A stretch of DNA of 58,008 nt from Cyclobacteriaceae bacterium (GTDB taxonomy: Bacteria; Bacteroidota; Bacteroidia; Cytophagales; Cyclobacteriaceae), in contig CANGYY010000013.1 in NCBI GenBank assembly GCA_947458585.1, positions 1-58,008 of the forward strand. The letters run 5' to 3'. Shown here piece by piece: positions 43,201 through 52,857 of this stretch. Positions within the stretch are counted from its first letter, which is position 1; the number at the start of each line of letters is the position of its first letter. The notes under the pieces were generated by a model. The model was not told the origin of the DNA and ran no database searches. It saw only the letters and a program-made list of their open reading frames with translations. Made by a program: the position numbers and the translations under genes.

Positions 43201-45096
43201 GGGGAGACCCATTGCTATTTTTTTGATCATGGCAGTAGAAACCATTTTCTTATTGGCATGCAAAAAAGTAAGGAGCTGAACTACGTCTGCCGATTGCGTA
43301 GGAGAAATCCCTTGAATACCGTATTTCTTAATCCAAAAATTAAATTCAGCGGTAGTTAAGGTTAGACTAGCATTGGATTTCTTTTCTAACAGGATAGGAA
43401 TCAATAGCTCACCTGGAGGAAGGGTAAACTTTTCAGAAAACTCCTCCCAAAGTTCAAAAAGTCGAGGAGTGCTCGTCAAGGAGAGTGCCTGCGTTTTTGT
43501 TTGTAACCAAGCCGCTACTGCAGCAGGTACTAATCCATACTGATCTTGGTACAAGCCAGCAAACAAGGAAATTATTGCCTCTTTGTTTTGATAATTGGTG
43601 CTCCAATCTTGTTCTTTTTCATTCGTGGTGAACAAGAGCAAGTCAATAGACCTATAGTCTTTCCTTTTTAAGATATCTTTGGCATATAAAACACCCAAGG
43701 TCTGGTTAAAATAATAGATTTTATGCTTTTTTTCGCCGGTTGAAATAGATTTTAAGGTAAGGAAAAGTAAATTTTTATAGCTTATCCCATACTTCAGAGC
43801 GGTCTTTTTAAACAAAAGACGGAGGTAATTTTCATCGGAAATGGATTGTAAATTTTTATTCAGAAAGAGCTCAAAAGTAATTTCGTTGATCGATTTTTTT
43901 ACTTGGATAAGCGTCTGATTGATGGGTTGATACTCCTCTTGAACTTGTTCAAATACATCTACAACCCACTCCAATAGCTTTCTTTTTTGAGGGGCTACTT
44001 TAGAGAAAAAAGACAGAATTGCCTCTTGTGACAAGCTGTCCAGAAAACGTTTTTTGATGGCCTGTGTCTTTCCATACTTTAGCAAAAAGGCTACCAGCCC
44101 ATCAAAATCTTGCCCTAATAGTGCTCCAAATAAGGTGTTGATATTTCTAAATCGGTACGAAGAACTTCTACTATCAGCCAGTGTAAATCCATGAACTAAG
44201 AAAAATTGAAATTTTTCAAGTAATTCATCCTTTCCTAACCCTAAACCAGTCAGTGGCTGGATTCCCTCTTTTTCATTACTCGTTTTGGATTTGGTAGTTG
44301 GAGAAGAAGTGAAATTTGAGGATTTATCCATCCCTGACAGGTAGGAAGAGGCCACCTCTGAACCAAAGCGAATCTCCAATACATCCACAACTGAAGCCCT
44401 AAAACTGCTGAATTGATTGATCCGATTCGGATTTACAAGCAGATCAAGTACCATGCTTTTAAACATCATGGACACGGAATGGGCATCCAAGTGTCGGTAT
44501 TGCTCTCTAAAAAATGTTTTCAGATGAGCAATTTCTTCATAGGGGGCATTTTCCTTGTGGGGATTGTCCACCAGTACGGTTTGTATAAGAATCTCTTCTG
44601 GAAAATTCTCCAGTAACCTCTTTTTTTGGGTTGGATTTTTCACATACCCTCTTAGCTGCCTTGAGAATTTTTTCGGATTTTTTGAAAAGGCTTTTGCTAG
44701 GTGGTCACGAAAACTTCCTTCACTGGGCGACAACCAATTGGGTCGGACACCGCGTCGGATAAAATCATCTAAAATGACAAAAGGCAAATCTTCTGCCGAG
44801 GTAATTTTGGAAGAAGATGATTGTAGATGCTGCTTAAAGGCATTACTAAATTCGCCCCTAAACTTTTGTAGAAGCTCATTTTTTAAATCAGCAAGCCTAA
44901 AGGATCCCAGGTCGATTTCTAATTTATCGATCACTAAAAGGTGATGGGATGGATATAGCTCTGAAAAGATCTGGTCAATTAGTTCCGAAACACTGGTTTT
45001 TACAAGCTCTGGAATCTCTTCTGATACCTCGTCAAAATCAGATTGTGTAGCCACATTTATCTCAAATTTGAGAGATTTGACTACATGATTAGCCAT
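40267..45096 (-). CDS. Injection-system tape-measure protein (CIS_TMP, Afp14-like)
   Basis: 1609 aa. The N-terminus (VVKSLKFEINVAT ... LLVIDKLEIDLGSF) is the conserved start of CIS tape-measure proteins, and the C-terminus has the family hallmark SNAGMILCWPFFGRFFAAVGL followed by RAVQLLQYLATG and FNWEKMRGTRLETFRETFFMRQG. Between them lie about 1300 residues of helical repeats without recognised enzymatic motifs. The protein sets the length of the tube in CIS particles. Its ATG overlaps the stop of the preceding baseplate gene by 8 bp and its stop overlaps the AAA+ ATPase by 4 bp, so three genes are coupled. Confidence 0.92.
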   Translation of the reverse strand: MANHVVKSLKFEINVATQSDFDEVSEEIPELVKTSVSELIDQIFSELYPSHHLLVIDKLEIDLGSFRLADLKNELLQKFRGEFSNAFKQHLQSSSSKITSAEDLPFVILDDFIRRGVRPNWLSPSEGSFRDHLAKAFSKNPKKFSRQLRGYVKNPTQKKRLLENFPEEILIQTVLVDNPHKENAPYEEIAHLKTFFREQYRHLDAHSVSMMFKSMVLDLLVNPNRINQFSSFRASVVDVLEIRFGSEVASSYLSGMDKSSNFTSSPTTKSKTSNEKEGIQPLTGLGLGKDELLEKFQFFLVHGFTLADSRSSSYRFRNINTLFGALLGQDFDGLVAFLLKYGKTQAIKKRFLDSLSQEAILSFFSKVAPQKRKLLEWVVDVFEQVQEEYQPINQTLIQVKKSINEITFELFLNKNLQSISDENYLRLLFKKTALKYGISYKNLLFLTLKSISTGEKKHKIYYFNQTLGVLYAKDILKRKDYRSIDLLLFTTNEKEQDWSTNYQNKEAIISLFAGLYQDQYGLVPAAVAAWLQTKTQALSLTSTPRLFELWEEFSEKFTLPPGELLIPILLEKKSNASLTLTTAEFNFWIKKYGIQGISPTQSADVVQLLTFLHANKKMVSTAMIKKIAMGLPIAGSISKQLFLKVAELMRPSLSTVLPGYLLWIQQLLTKNNAERLEVKLYTWLYHELILLPQSQLTLATLKERVEEFLSLNERVVSGEEVKPSSIKAKMPLVQKRRLKNNSAKLVARIFGILGFDEVYGIFSEAKRYDEEILLKLLTSKYAKSFYQLVQLHRYDSEFQDAILVQSPKWLKKQFLDFLIQYSSFDWNASIADFTSYFEETKWVKLEGVALESFLEKILWKEIFEGGSFARDEVVLEFLGNAWDAQLIADKFWEDLQGYGQKREQQKDIKNTKSFSNLASLEQADGFASFIARSGYMKEEPSILPILGSLVYESTFPVAHPFEGSSSEEFSDYNSKLAADNKNEFLNFFATNRHPYFSRKYFNLLKYEDLLGLIKEKHMQAGLAISVDQLEKIVKIYNVQDQVKIEFFLRAWLVFLFQSTALQRTAASLAVEVGELLLEEGILEKSKVDFSSVFARLAKIFVWKEEEKKYFFEQARLWESGSTPPDPILELTTDEQIYAYFKPLNDPNLKDLKGKTFLKNWLKSFFDSASISVLKAFVEVFRNSFYDNSYSEAKKRELFFKRFFQLKDGYNSFQQALSANPQVWPEFRQNSPSFFEQYVQEAAPKPMSFIELLYFFLAHGVLPMEEGSLQAFAKKLMDLKGADLAKLRGIFLASLSDPKKKKNLTNLLRYVNEKWFFSLLHPKLSSELEKLAEEVRIRTGSNFFADLRIQNPVDRILFFADSLSKMGSSSKHLVELLLPIFEQWMDSKSPAVIVSMFRSRDQKAEVLVMLQHASRKVKKALEEGIEKKKEEEQPVIEIEEVNLGEGVSISNAGMILCWPFFGRFFAAVGLVEQGKFKGQQAEERAVQLLQYLATGLTSFEEWDLSLNKVLCGVPLNMPISPNLEITTEEEELVKKLINGTIFNWEKMRGTRLETFRETFFMRQGMLYEKDNRWELFVDRKAYDVLMDTLTWNISMINLSWMKKRLNVQWK

Positions 45097-47875
45097 TTGA
45101 TGGATTAGAATAGACAGACTGGAAACTTCTCAAAAGCTGTATCAGCTGCAAGGATAAGGAATCGATTTTTCTAAAGTCCAACTGGTCCTGATTTTTTGCA
45201 AACAACCATTCGTAATACAACTCTTCAAATCGAAACAGATCCATGGGGTTAACAAAATAAACCTTGGCCGATTGATGAGCCATGATATTTTCTGCTATCA
45301 GCTTTTGAAGGTAATTGACTAGGTCAGATTTCTGAAACCTCAAAGGCCATTCCGGGAATATAAAAGTAAGTGTATCGGAAAATTGGAAATCCACCGGAAA
45401 CCCATGTCCAGAGCCACCAACCAGATTGACTTCCATATAGGTATCTGGAGCCACTGATTTGGTACGTACTTCTTCAAAAAATCGGATTGCCAAATCAATT
45501 GCTTTTTTTGCTCCTGGCTTTGAGCTAAACTTATTCTTTATTTTCGCTACAGGTTCATGTCCAAAGTTATAGATCAATACAGAGTAGGAAAGTGTATTCT
45601 CCTCTTCTACAATACTGTAATTTTCTACCTGAAGCCCAAACCCAAACAAATCCTCTCCGATTGAGCGTTGGGTCTCCATATCACCAGGAAAAAGCCCTTC
45701 AATAAATGCTTCCCCATCCGCATTCAAAAACGAAAATAGGTAGGAGACGGATTCCAATGGCCTTAGTAAAATATTTTCAATAAGATGGAAGCCTTCCGAC
45801 TGCTCATCCAATTCGGAAATTTTAGCAATGATTTGATCCCGCTTAGCTACACAATCTTCAAGACGGTCTGCTCGATAAATTAAGGCAGGATAGTCTGCAT
45901 ACCTTTGTTTCATCAACAAAAAATGCTGTTTATTGTCCTCAGCATGTGCAACCAAAATTCCCTTTTCATTGGAAATCAATTCAAAAATCTCCTTGATAAA
46001 GGAAAGTCCCTTGCCGTAAAAATGGACGGCTTCATCTTGGTAATTCTGTGCTGGAAGGGCATATACTCGAGTAGGTTCTCCAGCAGCCAGCTTAAGGTCT
46101 ACCAATTCCCACTCCCCTACTTGTTCTTTGGATTTTTCTACTTGAAGATGTTTGATCAAGGGTGCAGAAATATTCCTTCTCTGTAAATTTTGAATACCTA
46201 AAGACAATGCTATTCGCTTTTCAATGCTGGAAAGGTTGGTACAATTCCAAATTTCCGTGGCTTTCATGTCAAAGCCCTTTGCTTTTGTTTGTCCCAACTC
46301 AATGAGTCGAGTCAACAAATTCATTTTTGTTTGGATAACAGAAACACCCCACTCTTCGGATGAATCCACAGCACAGGATCGGCTAATCTTCCGAAGGCTA
46401 GCCTCATCTAATTTTTCGCCAAATCGGGCAAGCAAATGATCCAATAGCCTATTTCTTCGATCCAAATAGTCCTGATTTTGGTCTGCTGCTTCTCCAAGCG
46501 TGTTTTCGATCTCCCCAAAGGAGGATAAGAGTTTTTCTAGATTAGGAATAGCAGTAGGAAGCTGATTGAAATAGGTATGAGTGGTGTTTTTAACCGAAAA
46601 TAAATGCCTTAAACTTGACAGTTGCGCCAAATAGGAGGCCATGAACTGTTCAAAAAAGTACAAGTAAGCCGATACTTGCAAAGAAGAAGCTTGTACCTCT
46701 TTAGGAGCGTTTTGAGATACCCCATTTACGCCTACCCCAAAGAAATTAGGAAGCTCATTGTGGATGGGAAAATGCTTGCTAAGCTGGTCTAATGAAAAAC
46801 GTCCAGCTGGCAATTTTTCTTCATACTGCAGCTCTTGGTGGTAAAATTTATTACTTGAGGAAACCTCAGTGGAAAGTAACTGTTTGGTAATGATCGGATC
46901 TACCCCGTAGACTACATTGTTTTTTAGAAGCTGAACTTTGCTTTGAAACGACTCCGTAAGTTCATCCAGGTACAGAATCTTGGGAAATTCTGTTTTTTCT
47001 AATTGAACAAAATTATCGAACACAGGAAGCCCATTTTTAAAAAGTTGTAGACTTCTAATCTCTTTCACCCCTTCCACCGAAAGAATTAATTCTTTAATTC
47101 TAGAAAGGTAAATGGCATCGATTTTTTCCGTCAATGCCTCTTCAAAGACAAAACCAAACTTGGGTAAGGGCCCTGTAAATACCTCCTCAGGAGAAAATCC
47201 TTGTTCCTTCCATAGGTTCATCGGGTCATGAAACTGAACCTGAGGATTGATATACCCATCTAGCGCTGCATAAATCTTGGCCATAACCAATTCACCTAGG
47301 GAATCTGATTCAATGCTAATCGCCCCTTCTAAGCTTAGGTATACTTTTTTTAGAATAAATACTTCCTCCAAATCATGCCCTATAAGTCTATTGGCATGAA
47401 ATAGGTCAGCCACTTCCTTTTTAAGGTAATGAAGCTCAATGTCGCTCAGGTCCTCCGAGCATTCAATGTAAATCTCAAACAAGCCCTTCAAGCCCATCTT
47501 ATGGTCTTGGATTGGAATTACCCATGCATTGGCTACCATCTTGATGCGGTCAATAATCAGTTTTCTGTAATCATTGACTTGAATTGGCGAACTACTAAAG
47601 GCTGCGGCTGGTCCAAAAAGTAAATTTTCTTTGATCGAATCAAAATTATCTGTACCAAAGAGAAAGAGGTCTTCTACAGGGAAATTGGTACGGTAACCTA
47701 GATCGGTGATGGCATACGTGAGGTATTCCAAAAAGGTAACTCCTGGGTCGTGGTAGTTGTAATCAGTCCAAATTTTACCTGAATACTTTTGCACAAAATT
47801 GAGCCCTTCCTCCATAAGAAGGTCGTACCTAAGAATAGGCTTTTCAGAATGTTGACTTGGAATAGAATTAGCCAC
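45089..47875 (-). CDS. Baseplate J-like protein 2 (Pvc12/Afp12-like)
   Basis: 928 aa. The N-terminal signature IWTDYNYHDPGVTFLEYLTYAITDLGYR (about residues 36-63) is the conserved start of the large gp6/J-like baseplate wedge proteins of CIS. The rest is mixed alpha/beta with no catalytic motif. It should form wedges around the spike together with the 1251-aa J-like protein. It lies after the fibre-like gene (27-bp gap) and is coupled to the tape-measure gene by an 8-bp overlap (ATGGCTAA). Confidence 0.85.
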   Translation of the reverse strand: MANSIPSQHSEKPILRYDLLMEEGLNFVQKYSGKIWTDYNYHDPGVTFLEYLTYAITDLGYRTNFPVEDLFLFGTDNFDSIKENLLFGPAAAFSSSPIQVNDYRKLIIDRIKMVANAWVIPIQDHKMGLKGLFEIYIECSEDLSDIELHYLKKEVADLFHANRLIGHDLEEVFILKKVYLSLEGAISIESDSLGELVMAKIYAALDGYINPQVQFHDPMNLWKEQGFSPEEVFTGPLPKFGFVFEEALTEKIDAIYLSRIKELILSVEGVKEIRSLQLFKNGLPVFDNFVQLEKTEFPKILYLDELTESFQSKVQLLKNNVVYGVDPIITKQLLSTEVSSSNKFYHQELQYEEKLPAGRFSLDQLSKHFPIHNELPNFFGVGVNGVSQNAPKEVQASSLQVSAYLYFFEQFMASYLAQLSSLRHLFSVKNTTHTYFNQLPTAIPNLEKLLSSFGEIENTLGEAADQNQDYLDRRNRLLDHLLARFGEKLDEASLRKISRSCAVDSSEEWGVSVIQTKMNLLTRLIELGQTKAKGFDMKATEIWNCTNLSSIEKRIALSLGIQNLQRRNISAPLIKHLQVEKSKEQVGEWELVDLKLAAGEPTRVYALPAQNYQDEAVHFYGKGLSFIKEIFELISNEKGILVAHAEDNKQHFLLMKQRYADYPALIYRADRLEDCVAKRDQIIAKISELDEQSEGFHLIENILLRPLESVSYLFSFLNADGEAFIEGLFPGDMETQRSIGEDLFGFGLQVENYSIVEEENTLSYSVLIYNFGHEPVAKIKNKFSSKPGAKKAIDLAIRFFEEVRTKSVAPDTYMEVNLVGGSGHGFPVDFQFSDTLTFIFPEWPLRFQKSDLVNYLQKLIAENIMAHQSAKVYFVNPMDLFRFEELYYEWLFAKNQDQLDFRKIDSLSLQLIQLLRSFQSVYSNPSNG

Positions 47876-47902
47876 GGTACGAGATAAGTTTGGGAAGTTG
47901 AA

Positions 47903-48640
47903 TTAAAGAGGAAGAAGACTACCTATTGAAAACCGAATGGGATAGGGCTCTCCCGTTGTGGGATTCAGGCCGTAATGCCGTGCGGTCTTTACCTGTAAGG
48001 AATAGTTGTATAATTCTCCCGACCAGCGAAATCTCAGTCGATTAAAGAAACTCCCATAATAGGTGGAGGTTTTGTTTATTCTCCCTTGTGAAAGTGGTCC
48101 TCCAAACGTATTCAGTGCGATAGCATGAGCCAAAGCATACCGACCACTGCCTTTTTCACCATCGGCGCGCGCCATTACCTCATAGGCACAAGGTTCTTTA
48201 ATTTGGTCTACTATCGTATACCACTTACCGTCTGCAGGAACTTCCCCAGCATGCAATGAGCCCACTCTCCCTTTGGAAGTGATGACTCCATTTACATCCA
48301 GTTTTGATTTGGGATTTTCCTCATCTATGCCTACGTTTCCTCCATTTTTTAGAACCAAGAGGGGTTTATTTTCTTCTTCCTGAAAGGCCAATCCTCCATT
48401 TTGCTCTTGGTCCAAATTGATACTCCACTCTGGATTAACTTGCTTGAAATTTTTGTAGAAAGAAATCAACCGCTTCGACCTACCCACAGGGGTCACTTTA
48501 AAACCACTATCACCTTCTCTCGAAATTCCATCATCTACAATATTGACCGTAGACTCAATCAAATCCGCAAAATGCCTTTCCGAAGGCGCACTACCTTTTT
48601 TAAAGTAGTTGAGTAAGGATTGTCTATTTAATAATGCCAT
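47903..48640 (-). CDS. Fibre-like protein with tail-fibre-type motif
   Basis: 245 aa. The N-terminal about 110 residues include GNVGIDEENPKSKLDVNG (about 105-120), the repeat-like motif G-x-x-x-P-x-x-K-L-D-V-x-G seen before trimerising domains of tail fibres in Bacteroidota. The C-terminal domain (about 130-245: PADGKWYTIVDQI, ALAHAIALNTFGG, LRFRWSGELYNYSLQVKTARHYG) is a compact beta domain found beside CIS baseplate genes of this phylum. It may be a short fibre or baseplate decoration. It starts 2 bp after the 1251-aa gene ends. Confidence 0.6.
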   Translation of the reverse strand: MALLNRQSLLNYFKKGSAPSERHFADLIESTVNIVDDGISREGDSGFKVTPVGRSKRLISFYKNFKQVNPEWSINLDQEQNGGLAFQEEENKPLLVLKNGGNVGIDEENPKSKLDVNGVITSKGRVGSLHAGEVPADGKWYTIVDQIKEPCAYEVMARADGEKGSGRYALAHAIALNTFGGPLSQGRINKTSTYYGSFFNRLRFRWSGELYNYSLQVKTARHYGLNPTTGEPYPIRFSIGSLLPL

Positions 48641-48642
48641 AT

Positions 48643-51600
48643 CTAAAATTTGAAATTAAAGTGATAATACTCTAAGTCATCTGATTTCTTAAGTTCAATT
48701 CCTGTATCCTCTACATTTTCTTCGTATTCTGCTGTGATGATCAGATTTTCACCGATTACCATATCTTCCAAATCGAAGGCCTCTGCAGGAAGGTATTTCT
48801 CTTCTTCTACCAAGTCTATTTTCTTGAGCGGATAAGGGATAAGGATAGACCATGGCTTGCCTATGGTTACTGTTTCCATGCCATCATCCAAAAGCGCTCC
48901 ATCCACAAACTGGTACTCACCTTGCTCATTTTCAAACATTTGAGCTAAGGAAAAGCTGGTGAAGAACTTAACATAAGGCCGAGAGGTAATCAGGTTTAAG
49001 ATCTCAGCTCGTTTAGTTTCGCGTTGATAAAAGGCCGTTGAAATGTCGTCATAAAACCATGGACAGGTTTCATTGAGCAATTCTTGGTACAATTTTTTAA
49101 ACAGCAAACCGGTATCTGAGGAGTTAAACTTGATCTTACCCTTAATCATCAAGTACTCGTATTGGGGATTGATGACTTTAAATACGACAAATGGATTGAC
49201 AATCTTTTTAAGGTACAACTCCATCTCCTTGAGCTGTCCTGGGTTTAGCTTAGGCAAATAAAAATTTTCTTGATCCACAATTTTGGGCATACCGACCACA
49301 ACTACTTCTCCTGGATCCACAAAATTTTCATGGCCAAAATTGCCAAACACTTGCACAAATCCCAACCAGCTAAATTCTTGAAGGAGCATCTTTTCGATAT
49401 CCCAGCGGGTAACGGCCCTAAACTTATGCTTGAGACTTTCACTAACTCTACGGAAATAGTGTGTTTTTTCTTCTCTAGGCCTACCTCCAGATGATTCGAT
49501 GGGCTGAATTACCCCCAATAATCCTGGGAAATCGTTCTCAAAAGACTCAATAGAAAATGCGGGAAGCACAGATTCATGCTGAATTTCTTTTTCCAAAATC
49601 GCCTGCGCCGCAAAGGCATTCATGTAAATTCCAGAGATCACACTGACCATGGGTTGCTGGTCTTTGGTGCGGCAACAAATCCAAAACAACTCATTGGGCA
49701 TCACTAAATTATTCAAGTTGATGTCCTTAGGGCTTTTGAAAGATACAATCCCTGACCTAGTGAGTCCAAAACTACTGTCAAACAAAATGTCCTCTTGTTT
49801 GAAAGGCTTCCAATCGTCATTTGCTAGATAAAACCAATCCAATTTGGGTGCATCTCCATGAAACCCACCATTGTTTTTAGAAATTTCAAAGAGCATACTG
49901 AACTCTTCTGGAAATTCTTTTGCCTCAAAACCAAAAAATAAAGCTCCTTGAAGTTCAAAAAATGGAAGTAGTCCATTGTCATAGACTAAGCCATCTTTCA
50001 ATAAAAACTTCTTCCCAAAAGGATGGATCTGGATAAAATTTTCTTGTTTTTTAGTTTGGTTAGTAAAGGAGCGCGTACCCAAAAAATTAATCTCTGAAGA
50101 AGAACTATAGTCTAGGTAGATGTCCTTAGCCATCGGTGAAAAAGGCTCATTGGGCTCTACCACCTTAAATTTGGCCTTTGGATTTTCGAGCTGGGCATTT
50201 GTAGCTTCAGCGATATTGTTTGCATAAATCGTGGAATACACATCGTATCCAAAACCAATGCTCGGCGAGATCAATTCAAATTTTAAAAATCCAGTTTTCT
50301 GATTGGAAATGAATTCCTCATCCTCATCTAATTGGAAGGTATAGTCCGGGAGAATTTGTAAGGCCTCAAGATCAATTTCTTGGATGTATCTTTCCGGCAT
50401 AATTAGCCCATCTTGCTCTTCAAACAAGTTGGTAACTACGGTTTGGGATCCATCCCTTGGCAAAAATTTATAGTCAGATAGGGCCTGAATCTTGAGTTTA
50501 AAGCTATCATTTTCAATCCCGTAAGGATATTCTTCATAAAAGGACTTCATGTCCTCACCTCGTGGCAGGTCATGAAAGGTCCATCCCACTTGAAGGCTTT
50601 CCAGATCCTTAGAAAAAATCTCCTCATTGCCAATTAAGAGGTAACTCCCCACTTTTGGTACGGGCCCCAACAAATCGAAGGGAATACTTTGATCTAAAGG
50701 ACCGAAGCTGCTGTGAAGGCTGATATTTTTCAATTGCTTCACGTTCACTCCTATTTTTATCTGTTCCAATTCCAGAAACTGCAAAAAGGAATACGGATGA
50801 AAGACATGTTGATTTTTAAGCAGAATTTTTAACACCGGTTGATGCAAATTCAATCCTTCAGCATGCACTTCCTCGAGGTAAGGAGAAATTGCCGGATGAC
50901 CTGGCCCCAAGTTAAACACAAGCTTAAAACTGTTTTCGTTCCAGTTCATAGGTGGAAGTACCTCATGGGCAGGCACCTCACACCAACCTTTGTCAGTGGT
51001 ATGCTGCAAGCTCAAGGAACCTTCGAAGATTTGATGAAAAACTTCTTCTGGCAATAGGTTTTTTGTCCTGGAAATGGACAAGAGCATCGCCAAAAAGTAC
51101 TGGTAGCTTTCTGGCAAAAAAACGAATTCAAGATGCACTTCCCGATATCCACCCCCCAAACGCAAAGTTGGAGATGAAACAGAAAATCCGATGTCCACCT
51201 CATCCATGGTTTTACTCGACTTGTTCAAAAATCGCTGCTCTTCACCCAAGGCTTGAAAGGACTTAAACTCTTCCAAAACAGAAATATGTTTGGAATAAAT
51301 TCCATTGACAGTTTGAAAAGGTGTACCTGGATCAATAAGCTTGGCTCTGGAAACAAATAAGGTATAAAGGCTTGCTAATTTTAAATTTGAAAATGTAACA
51401 GGGTTTTTTACCTCGTACAAAATATCACTCCCCTCTTCATTTTGGCCCGCCAATAGGCGAGAATTTTTAGGGACAAGCACCTGATCGATTTCATCATCTA
51501 TGGTAGCATAGCACTGCACCGTATCCGCTTCTTGTTCCTTTCTAGCTTGGCCAAGAATGCGCTCAAAGTAATACGTTAACAGCCTATCTGGCACAGAATT

Positions 51601-52398
51601 CATTTCCTCCTGTAATTGGCTAAACAGCTGAAAAAAAGCAATGAGCAGCCCAATATGGGGCTCATGATCTTGCTTATTAGCCAAGTTTTCCCGGAAAAGT
51701 AGTTTGGACCTTTCGGTCAGGTTAACAATCGTTCTGAATACCGGACGGTGTAGCAGAAGTAATTGCTTCAAAAGGTAATTGACATCCAAAATTTCAGCAC
51801 CCCATCCAATAGGAGGAGAAGTTGATGCCACTGGATTTGATTCCCATAAGCTCTTCAAATCCAGATCCCCGATTTCCAGGTGAATTGGACTATTCAATAG
51901 TTTAAGTTCTGAAGCTAAGAACTGGAGTTGCGCATAAACGGATTTGCAACGGTAGGAAATGGCACCTACCAGTTCATTTTCAAGGGTTGTACTTTCCTTC
52001 TTTTTGTTGTAATCCGAAGAAAGTCTGTACCAATAATCAATAGTGACGAGCATCCCTTTGATCTGCTCAAAAAGTTGTAGAATTAATTGGTTTTTTTCCT
52101 CTAAGACATCGCTTCTTTCAAACTGCAAAAGAATAGCTGTTTTATCCTTTTCTAAAGACTTTAAATCAAAATTTTCGATTTCTGCCAACAAAAAAAGTTC
52201 GTTGGAAATGAAAAAATCAAACCAGTCTCCACGTTCCTGCAGGTTTTCATCAAAAAATTTAACCTGCTTGGAGAGCCGATTGATGATTTTGAGAAAATCA
52301 CTTAATGTGCGCTCCTCCGGTAAAAAATACCGAGTATCGAGAGCGCTCATTTTGTGAATTCTCTGGCTCATGGAAGTAAAGTTGTTTAGATTTTTCAA
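48643..52398 (-). CDS. Large baseplate J/gp47-like protein (Pvc11-like)
   Basis: 1251 aa. The first about 280 residues are helical (charged, coiled-coil-like). The middle is beta-rich, and the C-terminal part (about 990-1200: RVSESLKHKFRAVTRWDIEKMLLQEF, VVVGMPKI, LNPGQLKEMELYLKKIVNPFVVFKVINPQYEYLMIKGKI) has the baseplate J/gp47 pattern of CIS wedge proteins. It is larger than typical phage gpJ but in the range of CIS homologues. It starts 5 bp after the gp25 gene ends, keeping the usual gp25-J order. Confidence 0.85.
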   Translation of the reverse strand: MKNLNNFTSMSQRIHKMSALDTRYFLPEERTLSDFLKIINRLSKQVKFFDENLQERGDWFDFFISNELFLLAEIENFDLKSLEKDKTAILLQFERSDVLEEKNQLILQLFEQIKGMLVTIDYWYRLSSDYNKKKESTTLENELVGAISYRCKSVYAQLQFLASELKLLNSPIHLEIGDLDLKSLWESNPVASTSPPIGWGAEILDVNYLLKQLLLLHRPVFRTIVNLTERSKLLFRENLANKQDHEPHIGLLIAFFQLFSQLQEEMNSVPDRLLTYYFERILGQARKEQEADTVQCYATIDDEIDQVLVPKNSRLLAGQNEEGSDILYEVKNPVTFSNLKLASLYTLFVSRAKLIDPGTPFQTVNGIYSKHISVLEEFKSFQALGEEQRFLNKSSKTMDEVDIGFSVSSPTLRLGGGYREVHLEFVFLPESYQYFLAMLLSISRTKNLLPEEVFHQIFEGSLSLQHTTDKGWCEVPAHEVLPPMNWNENSFKLVFNLGPGHPAISPYLEEVHAEGLNLHQPVLKILLKNQHVFHPYSFLQFLELEQIKIGVNVKQLKNISLHSSFGPLDQSIPFDLLGPVPKVGSYLLIGNEEIFSKDLESLQVGWTFHDLPRGEDMKSFYEEYPYGIENDSFKLKIQALSDYKFLPRDGSQTVVTNLFEEQDGLIMPERYIQEIDLEALQILPDYTFQLDEDEEFISNQKTGFLKFELISPSIGFGYDVYSTIYANNIAEATNAQLENPKAKFKVVEPNEPFSPMAKDIYLDYSSSSEINFLGTRSFTNQTKKQENFIQIHPFGKKFLLKDGLVYDNGLLPFFELQGALFFGFEAKEFPEEFSMLFEISKNNGGFHGDAPKLDWFYLANDDWKPFKQEDILFDSSFGLTRSGIVSFKSPKDINLNNLVMPNELFWICCRTKDQQPMVSVISGIYMNAFAAQAILEKEIQHESVLPAFSIESFENDFPGLLGVIQPIESSGGRPREEKTHYFRRVSESLKHKFRAVTRWDIEKMLLQEFSWLGFVQVFGNFGHENFVDPGEVVVVGMPKIVDQENFYLPKLNPGQLKEMELYLKKIVNPFVVFKVINPQYEYLMIKGKIKFNSSDTGLLFKKLYQELLNETCPWFYDDISTAFYQRETKRAEILNLITSRPYVKFFTSFSLAQMFENEQGEYQFVDGALLDDGMETVTIGKPWSILIPYPLKKIDLVEEEKYLPAEAFDLEDMVIGENLIITAEYEENVEDTGIELKKSDDLEYYHFNFKF

Positions 52399-52403
52399 GA
52401 TGG

Positions 52404-52820
52404 TTATTCAGGTATGTTAGTTCCTTCCAAAATATAAAAAGGAAAGACGATATTATCTCTTACGTTGGTTGATTGAATCTCGTAGTCCACCATAAAATGA
52501 ACCACTCCATCGTTAACTCTTTTTGTATCTACTTTTACCTTATGCACTATAATTCTAGGCTCATAGATTCTCATGTCATTTTTCAGGGTCTCACATAGAA
52601 AGTTTAAGTTGCTGTAGGAAGCTCTCTCAAACATATATTCATGCATTACAGAGCCATATTTGAGGCGCAAGAGTCTTTCCCCACGTTGGGTAGCGAGGTA
52701 GATTTCCAAACTTTGTCGAATATCAACTTCGTCGCTAACCATATTCACCTTACCCAATACCTTGTTGAAGGTAACCGGATACCCCCACCCTCTTCCTAAG
52801 AAACTTTTATCTTCTGCCAT
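52404..52820 (-). CDS. gp25-like baseplate wedge protein (Pvc9/Afp9-like)
   Basis: 138 aa, the usual gp25 size. It has DIRQSLEIYLATQRGERLLRLKYGSVMHEYMFE (about 33-65), matching the gp25/lysozyme-like fold signature in which a conserved E-R pair follows the TxxGER segment. In CIS it joins the central spike to the wedges. It is placed between the spike and the large J-like protein, exactly as in Afp/PVC clusters. Confidence 0.92.
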   Translation of the reverse strand: MAEDKSFLGRGWGYPVTFNKVLGKVNMVSDEVDIRQSLEIYLATQRGERLLRLKYGSVMHEYMFERASYSNLNFLCETLKNDMRIYEPRIIVHKVKVDTKRVNDGVVHFMVDYEIQSTNVRDNIVFPFYILEGTNIPE

Positions 52821-52857
52821 ACTCTTGAATTTAATTATGAAGCGCTAGTCGATTTAT

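Noticed and set aside
45089..52398. Plus-strand open frames inside the baseplate and tape-measure genes
   Set aside because: They are short, lack recognisable domains and overlap strongly coding minus-strand frames, so they are shadows.
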